Positions 29,129 through 38,777 are shown, counted from the first letter of the stretch. The stretch: 64,000 bases of DNA from Gammaproteobacteria bacterium (GCA_002711845.1 PASF01000006.1:299526-363525); one strand, 5' to 3'. The notes: generated by a model from the letters alone, not told the origin. Numbers and translations: made by a program.

Positions 29129-30529
29129 TCAGGACACAATCAGCAACAGCTTCTGCCCTTCCCTCACAACACCCAGAGCAACCACTCTGGCCTCCTCACT
29201 TAACAGGCGATTGAATTCACGCAATGACGGCGCCGGCTGGCGGTTGACCTCTGCAATGATGTCTCCCGGCCGCAGCCCTGCAACCCACGCTGGACTGCGC
29301 TGGGCGACATCCACCACCGCCACGCCATCGTCGTTACCGGCCACGCTCTGCAGCTGGGCACCCATGAAGCGGGTTTCATCGGCGCGGCGGACATTGGGGT
29401 TGTCGGCATTGGCGGCCACCGCGGTATCGCTGTCACTGGCAACGATCATGGCATTGACGCTCAGTCGCTCGCCGTCTCGCAACAGGCCCAGTTCAAGTAT
29501 CTGATCCACACCGGCCAGGCCCACGGCATTGCGTAATTCACGACTGCTGCCTATCGGCTCGCCATTGATGGCAACAACCAGGTCAGACACCTGCAAACCA
29601 ATCTGGTCGGCCACCGAATCAGGCATGACCTGCGTTATAAGCGCTCCCTGATTGGCACCCAGTTGCAGGGTGTCCTCTACCAGCGGCGTATGGTCACGGA
29701 TGATGACCCCCAGCTGGCCGCGCCGCACCTGACCATCGCGCTCCAGATGTGACATCACGGCTGCCACCATATCCGCCGGTACGGCAAAGCCGACCCCGGA
29801 GTTGGTGCCGGAGCCCGATATGATGGCGGTGTTGATACCCACCAGACGTCCGTGCAGGTCAACCAGGGCGCCGCCGGAGTTGCCCACATTGATTGCCGCA
29901 TCGGTCTGGATGAAGTCTTCGTAGTTGTCATTATTGATACCCGCACGACCCAGGGCACTGATAATCCCCGACGTAACCGTCTGGCCAATACCGAACGGGT
30001 TGCCGATGGCTACCACGTAATCACCGATGCGCATGCGCTTGACATCGGCGAGCTCTATGTCAGTCAGCCTGTCAGCGGTTACCTGCAACAAAGCAATATC
30101 AGTCTGCTCGTCACTGCCAATCAACTCGGCTTCAAGCACACGTCCGTCCAGCAACCCGACATTGATCGTTTCAGCGCCGGCCACAACATGGTGGTTGGTC
30201 ACGATGTAACCTTCCTCGCTATCCACTACCACGCCTGAACCTGCCCCTCGCGCTCGCCGCACCAGTGGCTGTTGGCCATTGCCCCGGAAGCCGAAAACAT
30301 CGGGCATCTGCTGGACACGGGTCACTGATATATTGACGACAGCGGGCGTGACTGTCTCCAGCATCGGCGCCAGCGAGGGCATGCTGTTGGCGTCTGTCAC
30401 CGGCGTTTGTGCCTGCGCACTGTGCATCACCGCGGCAGAACCCACTGCGGTGGTTACCATGGCAGCCACCATCAGGATTGTCCTGAGCCGGCTATGGATG
30501 AATTGTCTTAAACTGTCATTGACTGTCAT
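29129..30529 (-). CDS. Periplasmic serine protease, DegP/MucD type
   Basis: Trypsin-like HtrA protease and chaperone of the cell envelope. The 466-residue protein has a signal peptide (cut after AQA near residue 40), the catalytic triad His114 (TNHHVV), Asp144 (TDIALLQ) and Ser218 (GNSGGAL), then two PDZ domains (starting about 255 and 375). A TTG two codons upstream is also in frame, but GGAGG is spaced 9 nt from the ATG at 30529. Divergent from the repeat-bearing regulator. MucD and DegQ/DegS cannot be told apart by eye; two PDZ domains exclude DegS. Confidence 0.95.
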   Translation of the reverse strand: MTVNDSLRQFIHSRLRTILMVAAMVTTAVGSAAVMHSAQAQTPVTDANSMPSLAPMLETVTPAVVNISVTRVQQMPDVFGFRGNGQQPLVRRARGAGSGVVVDSEEGYIVTNHHVVAGAETINVGLLDGRVLEAELIGSDEQTDIALLQVTADRLTDIELADVKRMRIGDYVVAIGNPFGIGQTVTSGIISALGRAGINNDNYEDFIQTDAAINVGNSGGALVDLHGRLVGINTAIISGSGTNSGVGFAVPADMVAAVMSHLERDGQVRRGQLGVIIRDHTPLVEDTLQLGANQGALITQVMPDSVADQIGLQVSDLVVAINGEPIGSSRELRNAVGLAGVDQILELGLLRDGERLSVNAMIVASDSDTAVAANADNPNVRRADETRFMGAQLQSVAGNDDGVAVVDVAQRSPAWVAGLRPGDIIAEVNRQPAPSLREFNRLLSEEARVVALGVVREGQKLLLIVS

Positions 30530-30738
30530 TACCAACTACCTCCGAATCAAGTTGTTGTGCTTTGCTGTTGTCAGCACTGTCTCGCAACGGCCTTGAAGAT
30601 AGGCACAGGCGGCGCCATATACCTGAAGGAAAGCGGAAAAAAACATCCAGAAAATGTGAAGCCGGCACTTTTCCGGCTAAAACCGGTCTCAGTTAACGAT
30701 AATCATGCAATCATGGGTTGATGAGGTACGGAGCAGCC

Positions 30739-31995
30739 ATGAATGGGATAACAGCCTTGAGCGAGAGAACAGCCCTGAGCGGGAAAACAGCCTTGAGCGA
30801 AAAAACAGCCTTGAGCGGGAAAACAGCCTTGAGCGAAAAAACAGCCTTGAGCGGGAAAACAGCCTTGAGCGGAACAACAGCCCTGAGCGAAAAAACAGCC
30901 CTGAGCGGCAATGACGCCCTGTCCTACCGTCTGCTGCTGGGCAGTCACTCCTTTGAGCTGGATTGCTGGCACATTTACCCGACACGCAACCTGCTAAGGC
31001 ATCGGCTCAATGACAACGACAGCCGGCAACTTGAGCCGCGATTGATGCGGCTGCTGTGTTTGCTGGCGGCATCCGCAGATGCCGTCGTCACGCGGGACGA
31101 CATCATCAATGCCTTGTGGCCACGAGTGGTGGTCAACGAAAATTCCCTGACCCGTGCGGTCTCGGATTTACGACGGGCGTTAACACCGGCTGGGGAAAAA
31201 CGGACAGACCTTGTCCAGACCATTCCCAAACGGGGCTATCGTCTGACGCAGACACCGGCAGCCATCAGGGCACCGGATCGCTCCCCCGCGCAGCAGTCGT
31301 CGCTGCCGATGACCAACGCCAAAAGGTGGCTGAAGCGCTGGACTCCGAGCATTGCGGCCAGTTTTATTCTGGCGCTGGCACTGATAACGCAAGGCGGTGA
31401 TGAGGGTGAGGGGATTCCCATGCTGGCGCAATTGCCAATCACCCCTGACGCCGAGACCGAGCACCTTCAGCCATTGGTTGACGGGATTGTGGGCAACGCC
31501 GGGCAGTCAGTCCGGCTCAGCGCTGACGCCACCACCTTTCCGACAGGTCTGCCACAGAGCGGTGACACAGACTTCCTGATTACCCAGTTGGGCTATGCCA
31601 CAGACAGGACCTTGCCGGCCTGGCGAGCGGCGCCCGGTGCGGATCAGGATCAGCGAAATGCCGGGATGGTGGGGCAGTCCATGCTGACACCTGATGGTCA
31701 GTTACTGGCGTATGTCGACTACCGGGACGGCATTGCCAGCCTCAGGCTTCGGCCGGCCATGACCGAGGCCGCGCCGTGGACCGCATTCACCACCGATGAG
31801 CGGATATTGAACCTCCAGTGGTCACCCCTGGATGCCGGCATCCTGATGACCGTGGGTCAGTCCGCAGAGGGTCATGAACGGGCATCCTATCTGCGCCTGA
31901 TGCTGCTGGACCTGGAAACACTGACCGTACATGAACTCTACCGACGCGACCTGCCCGCAGAGAGCCGGTCCAGCGACATAGGCAATCTGACCTGA
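30739..31995 (+). CDS. ToxR/CadC-like membrane transcription regulator with N-terminal hexapeptide repeats
   Basis: The 418-residue protein has an OmpR/PhoB-type winged helix at about residues 65-155 (RLLCLLAASADAVVTRDDII...NENSLTRAVSDLRRAL...IPKRGYRL), one membrane helix at about 201-218 (SIAASFILALALITQ) and a periplasmic C-terminal part with TolB-like strand repeats, as in CadC/ToxR. Unusually, residues 5-58 are nine tandem hexapeptides of the type TALSxK, encoded by an exact 18-bp repeat. GGAG is spaced 6 nt before the ATG at 30739, so the repeats are translated. Target genes unknown; neighbours are the divergent protease and the convergent flavoprotein gene. Confidence 0.85.
   Translation: MNGITALSERTALSGKTALSEKTALSGKTALSEKTALSGKTALSGTTALSEKTALSGNDALSYRLLLGSHSFELDCWHIYPTRNLLRHRLNDNDSRQLEPRLMRLLCLLAASADAVVTRDDIINALWPRVVVNENSLTRAVSDLRRALTPAGEKRTDLVQTIPKRGYRLTQTPAAIRAPDRSPAQQSSLPMTNAKRWLKRWTPSIAASFILALALITQGGDEGEGIPMLAQLPITPDAETEHLQPLVDGIVGNAGQSVRLSADATTFPTGLPQSGDTDFLITQLGYATDRTLPAWRAAPGADQDQRNAGMVGQSMLTPDGQLLAYVDYRDGIASLRLRPAMTEAAPWTAFTTDERILNLQWSPLDAGILMTVGQSAEGHERASYLRLMLLDLETLTVHELYRRDLPAESRSSDIGNLT
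30751..30912 (+). repeat. Nine-copy 18-bp tandem repeat
   Basis: Units begin at 30751 and repeat every 18 bp to 30912; the consensus starts ACAGCCTTGAGCG and ends GAAAA, with small variation (CTTGAG/CCTGAG; GGGAAA/GAAAAA). A degenerate tenth unit follows at 30913. The period is a multiple of three, so copy-number change keeps the regulator in frame. All reading frames stay open through it, which explains long open frames on both strands here. Confidence 0.95.
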
Positions 31996-32001
31996 TTCGG
32001 A

Positions 32002-33261
32002 TTACCCGTCTGTGGCCAGCGCCTTTGCGACGCGCAGCGCGCTGACCACACCGTCTTCGTGAAAACCTTTGCCCCACCAGGCACCGCAGAACCAGGTTCG
32101 CCGAATGCCATTAACCAGAGACCATTGTGTCTGAGCGTGGGCCGCGTCGCGGGTGAAGACCGGATGGGCGTAGTTGAACGTCCCCAGTATTCTGGCAGGA
32201 TCGATACGGTCGCTGTCGTTGAGGCTGACCAGAAACCGGGTGTTGCTGTCCAGGCCCATCAGGCGGTTCATGTCGTAGGTCACCCGCGGTAATCCGTGCC
32301 GGTCGTCAGTCAGGCAATAGTTCCAGCTGGCCCAGGCCCGTTTGTTGTCAGGCATGACCGAGACATCCGTGTGCAGCACCACATCATTGGCCTGGTATCG
32401 CACAGCCGCTAACACGGCATGTTCATCGGCACTGGCATCACGCAATAAACCCAGACTCTGATCACTGTGGCAGGCCAGTATCACCTGATCAAACTGCTCG
32501 ACCTTGCCGTCTGCAAACAACTGAACGTGGTCTGCGTGACGTTCAATACCGGTAACCGGTGTTGACAGTCGGATACGATCAGCAAACCCTGCACTCATCG
32601 GCGCCAGATAAGCCCCTGAGCCTCCTGTCAGCGTGCGCCAGCGAGGACGGTTGTGGACATTCAACAAGCCGTGGTGAACCATGAATGGCACCATGAAGCG
32701 GACCGGAAACTCCAGCATGCGCTGAAACGGTGTGGACCAGATGGCGGACGCCATCGGTACCAGATAATAATCCCGGAACCGATCACTCAACCCCAGGCTT
32801 TTGACATAGCCCTGCAGCTGAAGGTCGGGAATACAGTTGTTGTCAAAATCGCTGGTCGCCTGCTTGTTAAAACGCAGAATGTCCAGCAGCATGCTGATAT
32901 AGGACGGTGACAGCAGATTCTTGCGTTGTGCGAACAAACCATTGTACAACGCGAGCCGGCCATTGACGCCGGCATACTCCAGCCCGGTGGTTTGGCAACT
33001 GACGCCAAAACTCATGTCGGACTCGCGCCAGCGGACGCCGAGCTCGTCCATCAGTTCGATAAAGTGGGGGTAGGTCCAGTCATTAAAGACGATAAAACCG
33101 GTATCAATGGCATGCTGACGGCCATCGATGCTCACCTCAACCGTCGCGGTGTGGCCGCCCAGGCGGTCTTCGGCTTCAAACACGGTAATGTCATGCTGAT
33201 GATGCAGCTTGTAGGCGGCGGTGAGCCCGGCAATGCCGGTCCCTACGATGGCTATTTTCAA
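32002..33261 (-). CDS. FAD-dependent amine-oxidase-like protein (COG2907 type)
   Basis: Flavoprotein of unknown reaction, 419 residues. It has the Rossmann motif KIAIVGTGIAGLTAAYKL at the very start, then EAEDRLGGHTATV, and near the end CGAWWGKGFHEDGVVSA, the FAD-binding segment of the COG2907 group. In other bacteria this gene is often clustered with a DUF1365 protein and a cyclopropane fatty acid synthase; neither is next to it here. The start is taken as TTG at 33261, which places the FAD motif at the N-terminus; an ATG at 33318 lies inside a hairpin and is unlikely. Convergent with the ToxR-like regulator (6-bp gap). Confidence 0.83.
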   Translation of the reverse strand: MKIAIVGTGIAGLTAAYKLHHQHDITVFEAEDRLGGHTATVEVSIDGRQHAIDTGFIVFNDWTYPHFIELMDELGVRWRESDMSFGVSCQTTGLEYAGVNGRLALYNGLFAQRKNLLSPSYISMLLDILRFNKQATSDFDNNCIPDLQLQGYVKSLGLSDRFRDYYLVPMASAIWSTPFQRMLEFPVRFMVPFMVHHGLLNVHNRPRWRTLTGGSGAYLAPMSAGFADRIRLSTPVTGIERHADHVQLFADGKVEQFDQVILACHSDQSLGLLRDASADEHAVLAAVRYQANDVVLHTDVSVMPDNKRAWASWNYCLTDDRHGLPRVTYDMNRLMGLDSNTRFLVSLNDSDRIDPARILGTFNYAHPVFTRDAAHAQTQWSLVNGIRRTWFCGAWWGKGFHEDGVVSALRVAKALATDG

Positions 33262-33298
33262 GGCAAAATTCTCTGATTTGAGTGCTGCATATACGCGA

Positions 33299-33333
33299 AG
33301 GGGCGCGCGCCGGATCATCCGGCACGCGCCCCT
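33299..33333. terminator. Hairpin between the acyl-CoA dehydrogenase and the flavoprotein gene
   Basis: Arms of 17 nt (AGGGGCGCGCGCCGGAT and ATCCGGCACGCGCCCCT) with one mismatch and a one-base centre, 18 nt after the acyl-CoA dehydrogenase stop. No T-run; read as a strong RNA hairpin separating the two minus-strand genes. Confidence 0.6.
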
Positions 33334-33350
33334 GACGGCTCATCAACGGT

Positions 33351-34565
33351 TCAGGCGAAGCGGGCCAGCTCCTTGCGTGCCACGACACGTCGGTGCACCT
33401 CATCCGGTCCATCAGCCAGCCGCAAGGTTCGCTGCGATGTCCAAAGCGCTGCCAGCGGCGTATCCTGAGATACACCTGTGGCACCGTGCATCTGTATGGC
33501 TCGGTCTATAACCCGCAATGCCATATTGGGTACCGCCACCTTGATTTGCGAAATCGCATCACGTGCAGCCTTGTTGCCGATGGTGTCCATCAGATAGGCG
33601 GCTTTGAAGACCAACAGCCGGCACATCTCGATCTCGATTCGGCTGTCGGCGATCACATCATAGTTGCCGCCCAGTTCGGCCAGCGGCTTGCCAAATGCCT
33701 CACGGCTAAGAGCCCTTGTGCACATCAGGTCAAGCGCACGCTCTGCAGCGCCGATCGAGCGCATGCAATGATGAATGCGACCTGGCCCCAGGCGACCCTG
33801 AGAGATTTCAAAACCGCGACCACGGCCCAGAATGATGCTCGACTGCGGCACCCGTACATTGCTGAAGCGGATGTGCATGTGACCATGCGGCGCGTCATCC
33901 TTGCCGAACACTTCCATCGGCCGCAGCACGTCTACGCCGGGGGCGTCCATCGGCACCAGAATTTGTGACTGTCGATTGTGTTTGGGTGCTTCCGGGTCGG
34001 TGACCACCATGACAATCATGATTTTGCAGCGCGCATCACCGGCGCCGGAGATATAGAACTTCTCACCGTTAATGACCCATTCGTCGCCATCCAGCACAGC
34101 CCGGGTGGCAATATTGGTGGCATCCGATGAGGCGACATCGGGCTCGGTCATGGCAAATGCCGAACGGATTTCGCCCGCCAGCAGCGGCTTCAGCCATTGC
34201 TCTTTCTGTTCTTCTGAACCATAACGCTCAAGTACTTCCATATTACCGGTATCGGGCGCACTGCAGTTGAACGCTTCAGACGCCAGTCGGCTGCGGCCCA
34301 TGATTTCCGCCAGGTGTGCGTATTCCAGGTTGCTGATACCGGCACCGCCCTGGCTTTTGGGCAGGAAAAAATTCCACAAACCAAGGGTTTTTGCCTTGGC
34401 TTTGAGGCTTTCCATGATCTCGTCCTGCCTGGGCGTGTGAGACCAGCGGTCACCGACACTGACCTCATCGTGGTACTCCTTCTCCACCGCGGCCACATCA
34501 ACTTCAACAAATTCGCGAATCTTTTCGCGCACTTTTTGCATTTCTTCAGACAGTCCCAGATTCAT
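33351..34565 (-). CDS. Acyl-CoA dehydrogenase family protein
   Basis: FAD enzyme introducing an alpha-beta double bond into an acyl-CoA, passing electrons to ETF and then ETF-QO. The 404-residue protein has [16 protein letters not shown] near 136, [17 protein letters not shown] near 165, and [14 protein letters not shown] near the C-terminus, with [19 protein letters not shown] at the end. The pattern is closest to the ACAD10/11-like group. GAGGAA precedes the ATG. Followed by a hairpin; upstream on the same strand are two SDRs and a CurA-like reductase, suggesting one catabolic region. Confidence 0.93.
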   Translation of the reverse strand: MNLGLSEEMQKVREKIREFVEVDVAAVEKEYHDEVSVGDRWSHTPRQDEIMESLKAKAKTLGLWNFFLPKSQGGAGISNLEYAHLAEIMGRSRLASEAFNCSAPDTGNMEVLERYGSEEQKEQWLKPLLAGEIRSAFAMTEPDVASSDATNIATRAVLDGDEWVINGEKFYISGAGDARCKIMIVMVVTDPEAPKHNRQSQILVPMDAPGVDVLRPMEVFGKDDAPHGHMHIRFSNVRVPQSSIILGRGRGFEISQGRLGPGRIHHCMRSIGAAERALDLMCTRALSREAFGKPLAELGGNYDVIADSRIEIEMCRLLVFKAAYLMDTIGNKAARDAISQIKVAVPNMALRVIDRAIQMHGATGVSQDTPLAALWTSQRTLRLADGPDEVHRRVVARKELARFA

Positions 34566-34629
34566 TCGCGATTCCTCAGATGGTTTTTACAGGTTGGGTG
34601 TGATCAGATTGTCAGCAACTCAGCCGCCG

Positions 34630-35394
34630 TCAACCGGTGATGGTGCCACCGCCATCGACAACCAGTGTTTGTCCGGTGGTAAAACTGCCAGCATCCGATG
34701 CCAGGTATATCGCCGCACCGGCTATTTCGTCCGGCTCGCCAATACGACGCAGTGGATACTTGGATACCGTCGCCTTATAGGTCTCCGGATTTTCCCACAG
34801 TGCTTTGGCAAAATCCGTTCGTATCAGCCCCGGCGCAATACAGTTGACCCGGATATTCCTGGGGCCCCACTCGACCGCCAGATTGCGCGCAATCTGCATG
34901 TCTGCGGCTTTGGAAATACCATAGGCACCCAGCACGTCCGTGCCTTTGAGACCCGCGATGGAGGACACGATGATGGCTGCGCCCCCGCCGTTGTCGGCCA
35001 TGCCCGGCAATACCAGCTGGCACAGTCGATGTGCGCTGCCGATATTGGAGTTCATGATCTTGTCGAACGCCTCATCGGGAATATCCTGCGACGGACCGTA
35101 AAACGGGTTAAGGGCGGCATTGATGACCAGTATATCGATCTTGCCAAAGCGTTTGAGGGTGGCATCAACCAGGCCCTTCAGCTGCTCCTTGTAGTTGATG
35201 TTACAGGCCACCGGAAGTGCTTCGCCGCCATTGTCATTGATTTTCGCGGCAACCTCATCACAGGCATCCTGATTACGACTGGAGATCACTACCTTGGCGC
35301 CGGCCTCGGCCATGTGAGTGGCAATGGCCAGACCGATACCCTTGGTTGAGCCGGTGATCAGGGCCACCTTACCGCTCAGATCGAATAAACTCAT
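34630..35394 (-). CDS. Short-chain dehydrogenase/reductase
   Basis: NAD(P)-dependent oxidoreductase of 254 residues. Classical SDR features: GSTKGIGLAIA (cofactor glycine motif), NAALNPF for the usual NAG position, a catalytic Ser in IVSSIAG, then YGISK (Tyr and Lys), and PGLIRTDFA. The ending VDGGGTITG is typical. Substrate unknown; possibly a 3-hydroxyacyl-CoA or related carbonyl. It lies 64 nt upstream of the acyl-CoA dehydrogenase on the same strand and is separated from the second SDR by 173 bp with a possible promoter. Confidence 0.92.
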   Translation of the reverse strand: MSLFDLSGKVALITGSTKGIGLAIATHMAEAGAKVVISSRNQDACDEVAAKINDNGGEALPVACNINYKEQLKGLVDATLKRFGKIDILVINAALNPFYGPSQDIPDEAFDKIMNSNIGSAHRLCQLVLPGMADNGGGAAIIVSSIAGLKGTDVLGAYGISKAADMQIARNLAVEWGPRNIRVNCIAPGLIRTDFAKALWENPETYKATVSKYPLRRIGEPDEIAGAAIYLASDAGSFTTGQTLVVDGGGTITG

Positions 35395-35567
35395 GTCACT
35401 CCCCTCTTTTGAAATGCGGCATCAGCAACGGTAGCACTGCGTCCAGCCGCTGGCTGCCATGCGCCTAGTTATAATTACCATGAATTTTACCTTGAGGCAT
35501 TATAACAGCGAACTGAAACGACGCAAATGCCTGCTGTCGGTGCCGGGATGCCGCAACGGACAGCCTC

Positions 35568-36410
35568 TCAAACATCTGCCATCCACGGTCGGCTGCCTTT
35601 GCTGACATGGGTGCCACCGTCCACAGGAATGACCGCGCCATTGGTATAGGCGCCGGCTCTGGACGCCAGATATACCAGCACGCCGGCAATCTCTTCCGGC
35701 TGGCCGGCGCGGCCCATCGGGCTGTCAGCAGCAATATCGTCACCAAATTCGCGCAGCACATGATCCGTCATGCGGGACTGGAAGAAGCCCGGCGCAACAG
35801 CATTCACGGTCATGTGGCGGGGGCCGAGATCCACCGCCAGCGTCCTTGTCAGGTGATGCAGGGCTGCCTTGCTGGCAGAGTATGCAAACGTTGGCACCCG
35901 CTGCACGATGGGCACTTGCAGGCCATCCATGGAACCGATATTGATAACCCGTGCCGGGTCCTGCGCTGACGCTGCCCGAGACAACAGCGGCAGTAGCTCC
36001 CGGGTCAGCGAGAAAACCGCGTTGACGTTGGTATTCATGACTTTGGCAAATGCCTCGTCCGGGTAATCTTCAATGACTGCGCCCCAGTTGGCGCCAGCAT
36101 TGTTGACCAGAATGGACAATCCCGCGTCAGCGAACTGCTGCTGCAGGAAGTCATGCAGTCGCTGCCGATCGGCAGGCTGGGTGACATCTGCGGCCAGTGC
36201 CTGGCAGTCACCCAGAGGCTGCAGTCGTGCCAGCGCTTCGTCACACTTGTCCTGTTTGCGCGAGGCAATCACCACCCTCACACCTGCTCGCAACAGGGTC
36301 TCGGCCATGATCAGACCCAGACCGCTGCTCCCGCCGGTGACCAGCGCGGTCTTGCCGGACAGGCCAAACAACTGCGCAACCGCCAACGTTGATTGTTGTG
36401 ATTCCGGCAT
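35568..36410 (-). CDS. Short-chain dehydrogenase/reductase
   Basis: NAD(P)-dependent oxidoreductase of 280 residues. Motifs: TGGSSGLGLIMAE (cofactor), NNAGANWGA, NIGSMDG (Ser), YSASK (Tyr, Lys) and PGFFQSRM. Longer than the first SDR, with a 15-residue N-terminal lead and an 11-residue polar C-terminal tail after the VDGGTHV ending. Three bases separate it from the CurA-like gene upstream, so they are cotranscribed and translationally close. Substrate unknown. Confidence 0.92.
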   Translation of the reverse strand: MPESQQSTLAVAQLFGLSGKTALVTGGSSGLGLIMAETLLRAGVRVVIASRKQDKCDEALARLQPLGDCQALAADVTQPADRQRLHDFLQQQFADAGLSILVNNAGANWGAVIEDYPDEAFAKVMNTNVNAVFSLTRELLPLLSRAASAQDPARVINIGSMDGLQVPIVQRVPTFAYSASKAALHHLTRTLAVDLGPRHMTVNAVAPGFFQSRMTDHVLREFGDDIAADSPMGRAGQPEEIAGVLVYLASRAGAYTNGAVIPVDGGTHVSKGSRPWMADV

Positions 36411-36413
36411 AAT

Positions 36414-37430
36414 TTACTCGTCCGCTATCTTCACCAGTTGTTTGCCGAAGTTACGCCCGCGTAACAGGCCCCGGAACAATTCAGGGGCGTTCTCCAGTCC
36501 CTCACCGACCGATTCGCGATACCTGATTTTGCCGGCATTGACCCAGGCACCCAGCTTTTCCGTGGCTTCAGGCCAGCGATCCTGCCACTCGGTCACCACA
36601 AAGAAACGGTGTTCGGGAACGTCTTCCAATGTTTTCAGAATATGGAAGGGGGTTTCTGCCTTGGTAATATCCGTATCGTTGTAGTTGGAGATGTAGCCAC
36701 AGATGGGCACACGCGCGCCCTTGTTGAGCAAGGGCGCTACCGCCCTGGTCACATCGCCGCCGACATTCTCGAAATAAATATCAATGCCATCGGGACATGC
36801 CGCTTTGAGCTTACCGGCTAGATCCCCGCTTTTGTAATCCAGGCAGTCATCAAACCCGAGCTCCTCTTTGACATACCGGCACTTCTCGTCGCCGCCGGCG
36901 ATACCGATGGCACGCAGCCCCAGAATCCTGGCCAGCTGGCCAACGACAGAGCCAACGGCGCCCGATGCCGCAGCGACGACCAGTGTCTCGCCGGCCTGCG
37001 GCTTGCCCACCTCTGTCAGCCCGAAAAATGCTGTACGCCCTGGCATGCCGACCACGCCCAGATGCGCAGACAGGGTGCCGTTGTTGAGATCCACCTTCAT
37101 CAATCTGGGTTCATCGTCATCAGCGACGATCATGGTTTGCCAGCCCATATGGGCAGTGACATGGTCACCAACCTGAAAGTGTGACGATTTTGAGTCAACC
37201 ACGACCCCGGCGGACTCACCCGTGATGACATCACCGATTTGCAGAGGCTGCGCGTATGACTTGACGTCATTCATGCGGCCCCGCATGTAAGGGTCCAGCG
37301 ACAACCAGATGACTTTGATCAGAATCTGTCCGGGCTGCAGTTCAGGAACATCTTCCTGGACCAGCTCAAAGCAGTCATCACCGGGCTCGCCGGCCGGACG
37401 CTTGGCCAGCAACATCTTGTTATTCTTCAT
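36414..37430 (-). CDS. NADP-dependent zinc-free MDR oxidoreductase (CurA/YncB-like)
   Basis: Reduces activated double bonds such as those of enones, using NADPH. The 338-residue medium-chain reductase lacks zinc-binding cysteines. It has LSLDPYMRGRM near residue 45, GEVTGESAG-like segment GDVITGESAG near 68, AASGAVGSVVGQLA near 152 and DIYFENVGGD near 220, all as in CurA. AAGGAG precedes the ATG at 37430. First gene of a unit with the following SDR (3-bp gap). Confidence 0.92.
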   Translation of the reverse strand: MKNNKMLLAKRPAGEPGDDCFELVQEDVPELQPGQILIKVIWLSLDPYMRGRMNDVKSYAQPLQIGDVITGESAGVVVDSKSSHFQVGDHVTAHMGWQTMIVADDDEPRLMKVDLNNGTLSAHLGVVGMPGRTAFFGLTEVGKPQAGETLVVAAASGAVGSVVGQLARILGLRAIGIAGGDEKCRYVKEELGFDDCLDYKSGDLAGKLKAACPDGIDIYFENVGGDVTRAVAPLLNKGARVPICGYISNYNDTDITKAETPFHILKTLEDVPEHRFFVVTEWQDRWPEATEKLGAWVNAGKIRYRESVGEGLENAPELFRGLLRGRNFGKQLVKIADE

Positions 37431-37518
37431 AATAACTCCTTTTTAAAGACGCTTATGGGCACTAGAATGACCTGCATACTAGCTCACCGGCAGCCCGACT
37501 CACAACCAGTGATCGCGC

Positions 37519-38727
37519 TCAGGCGCATTGCGCCTGCCCACTGTGCTGTGCGCGCAGTTCCAGCAGCGCAGCCTGCAGCCGCGACAATCCCAGCCGCCAT
37601 TCGGCCTCCGTCAGCAGCAATCCGGGCAGCAATCGCACCACGGCATTTCGGGTGGGCGTCACCATAAGTCCATGCCGGGCACAGACTTCCGTCAACGGCC
37701 AGACCTGATCATCGGCATGCAGCGCCAGCGCCAGCATAAAGCCACGACCTCTCACCGCACACACAATGTCAGCAAATGCCTGCTGCAGTGCCAACAGATC
37801 CTGCAGCATGATCCGGCCAAGCGTTTTGACATGGTCACCTACCTGCTGCTCACGCAGATAGCCGACCACGGCGGCCGCGACCGCGCAGGAGAGCGGATTG
37901 CCGCAATAGGTGCCGCCATGATCACCCAGTTCGACTGCGCCAGCCAGCGCGTCGGTCATGGCAAATGCTGCGAACGGCAATCCGCCGGCAATGCCCTTGC
38001 CCATGGTCATGATGTCCGGCGTTACACCCGAGGCAGTCACCGCAAAAAAATCCCCGGTCCGGCAAAATCCGGTCTGCACCTCATCAATGATCAGCAACGC
38101 GCCATGCTCTCGACAACGCTGCTGCAACTGCCGCAATATGCCTGCCGGCACGGCCTTAACGCCCCCTTCACCCTGAACCGGCTCGATGATGACTGCCGCA
38201 ATATCCTGATTGATCAGGGCGGCAAGCCCGGTGATGTCGGCAAAATCATTGCCTGGGACACTGGGCAGAAAACGGGCACTGTTGTCGGCGCTCCCGGATA
38301 CCGACAATGTCGCCAGGGTTCTGCCATGAAACGATCCCTGCACCGCCAGAACGCGCTGCCTGCCAGTAATCTTGCGGGCCAGTTTCAACGCGGCATCATT
38401 GGCTTCCGCACCACTATTGGCAAAGTAGACTCGCTGCAGACCGGCGGGAAGCACCTGACGCAACTCAAGCAACAGCCGAGCGCGCGCCGGCGAGTAGGTA
38501 AAACCCGAATTCGGATTTTGCATTATGCGAGCAGCCTGCGATGCCAGGGCCGACAACATGACCGGGTGGGCATGTCCGAGGCAGGTAACACCCCAGCCGG
38601 AGGTAAAATCCAGCAGCTGGTTACCGGTCTGATCCCAGACAAACACGCCCTCGCCCCGTTCAATGACCAGCGGCTGGCGCCTGCATACCGTTACACCCAG
38701 GGAATCCTCTACTTGCATCACGTCCAT
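37519..38727 (-). CDS. Class III aminotransferase (ArgD/acetylornithine-type)
   Basis: PLP enzyme of 402 residues that transfers an omega-amino group, probably to 2-oxoglutarate. Features: DFTSGWGVTCLGHAHP near 40, FANSGAEANDAALKLAR near 100, GSFHGRTLATLS near 133, IIEPVQGEGG near 185, and the PLP lysine in MGKGIAGGLP near 245. Acetylornithine is likely, but a succinylornithine, putrescine or 4-aminobutyrate role is not excluded. Several alternative starts (GTG at 38733, ATG at 38727, ATG at 38718) lie close together; the middle one has GAGG 5 nt upstream. Confidence 0.87.
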   Translation of the reverse strand: MDVMQVEDSLGVTVCRRQPLVIERGEGVFVWDQTGNQLLDFTSGWGVTCLGHAHPVMLSALASQAARIMQNPNSGFTYSPARARLLLELRQVLPAGLQRVYFANSGAEANDAALKLARKITGRQRVLAVQGSFHGRTLATLSVSGSADNSARFLPSVPGNDFADITGLAALINQDIAAVIIEPVQGEGGVKAVPAGILRQLQQRCREHGALLIIDEVQTGFCRTGDFFAVTASGVTPDIMTMGKGIAGGLPFAAFAMTDALAGAVELGDHGGTYCGNPLSCAVAAAVVGYLREQQVGDHVKTLGRIMLQDLLALQQAFADIVCAVRGRGFMLALALHADDQVWPLTEVCARHGLMVTPTRNAVVRLLPGLLLTEAEWRLGLSRLQAALLELRAQHSGQAQCA

Positions 38728-38777
38728 AATCACCTCGTCATTTCATCTCTGTTGACAACACACCCTGAAAATCAGGC

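Noticed and set aside
30751..30912. CRISPR-like array
   Set aside because: The units are directly adjacent with no spacers, the period is 18 bp, and the array is in frame within a coding sequence.
30705..30972. Alternative repeat proteins in the other frames of the 18-bp array
   Set aside because: The repeat has no stop in any frame, so long frames arise by chance; only the frame continuing into the winged-helix domain has a ribosome site and a real domain.
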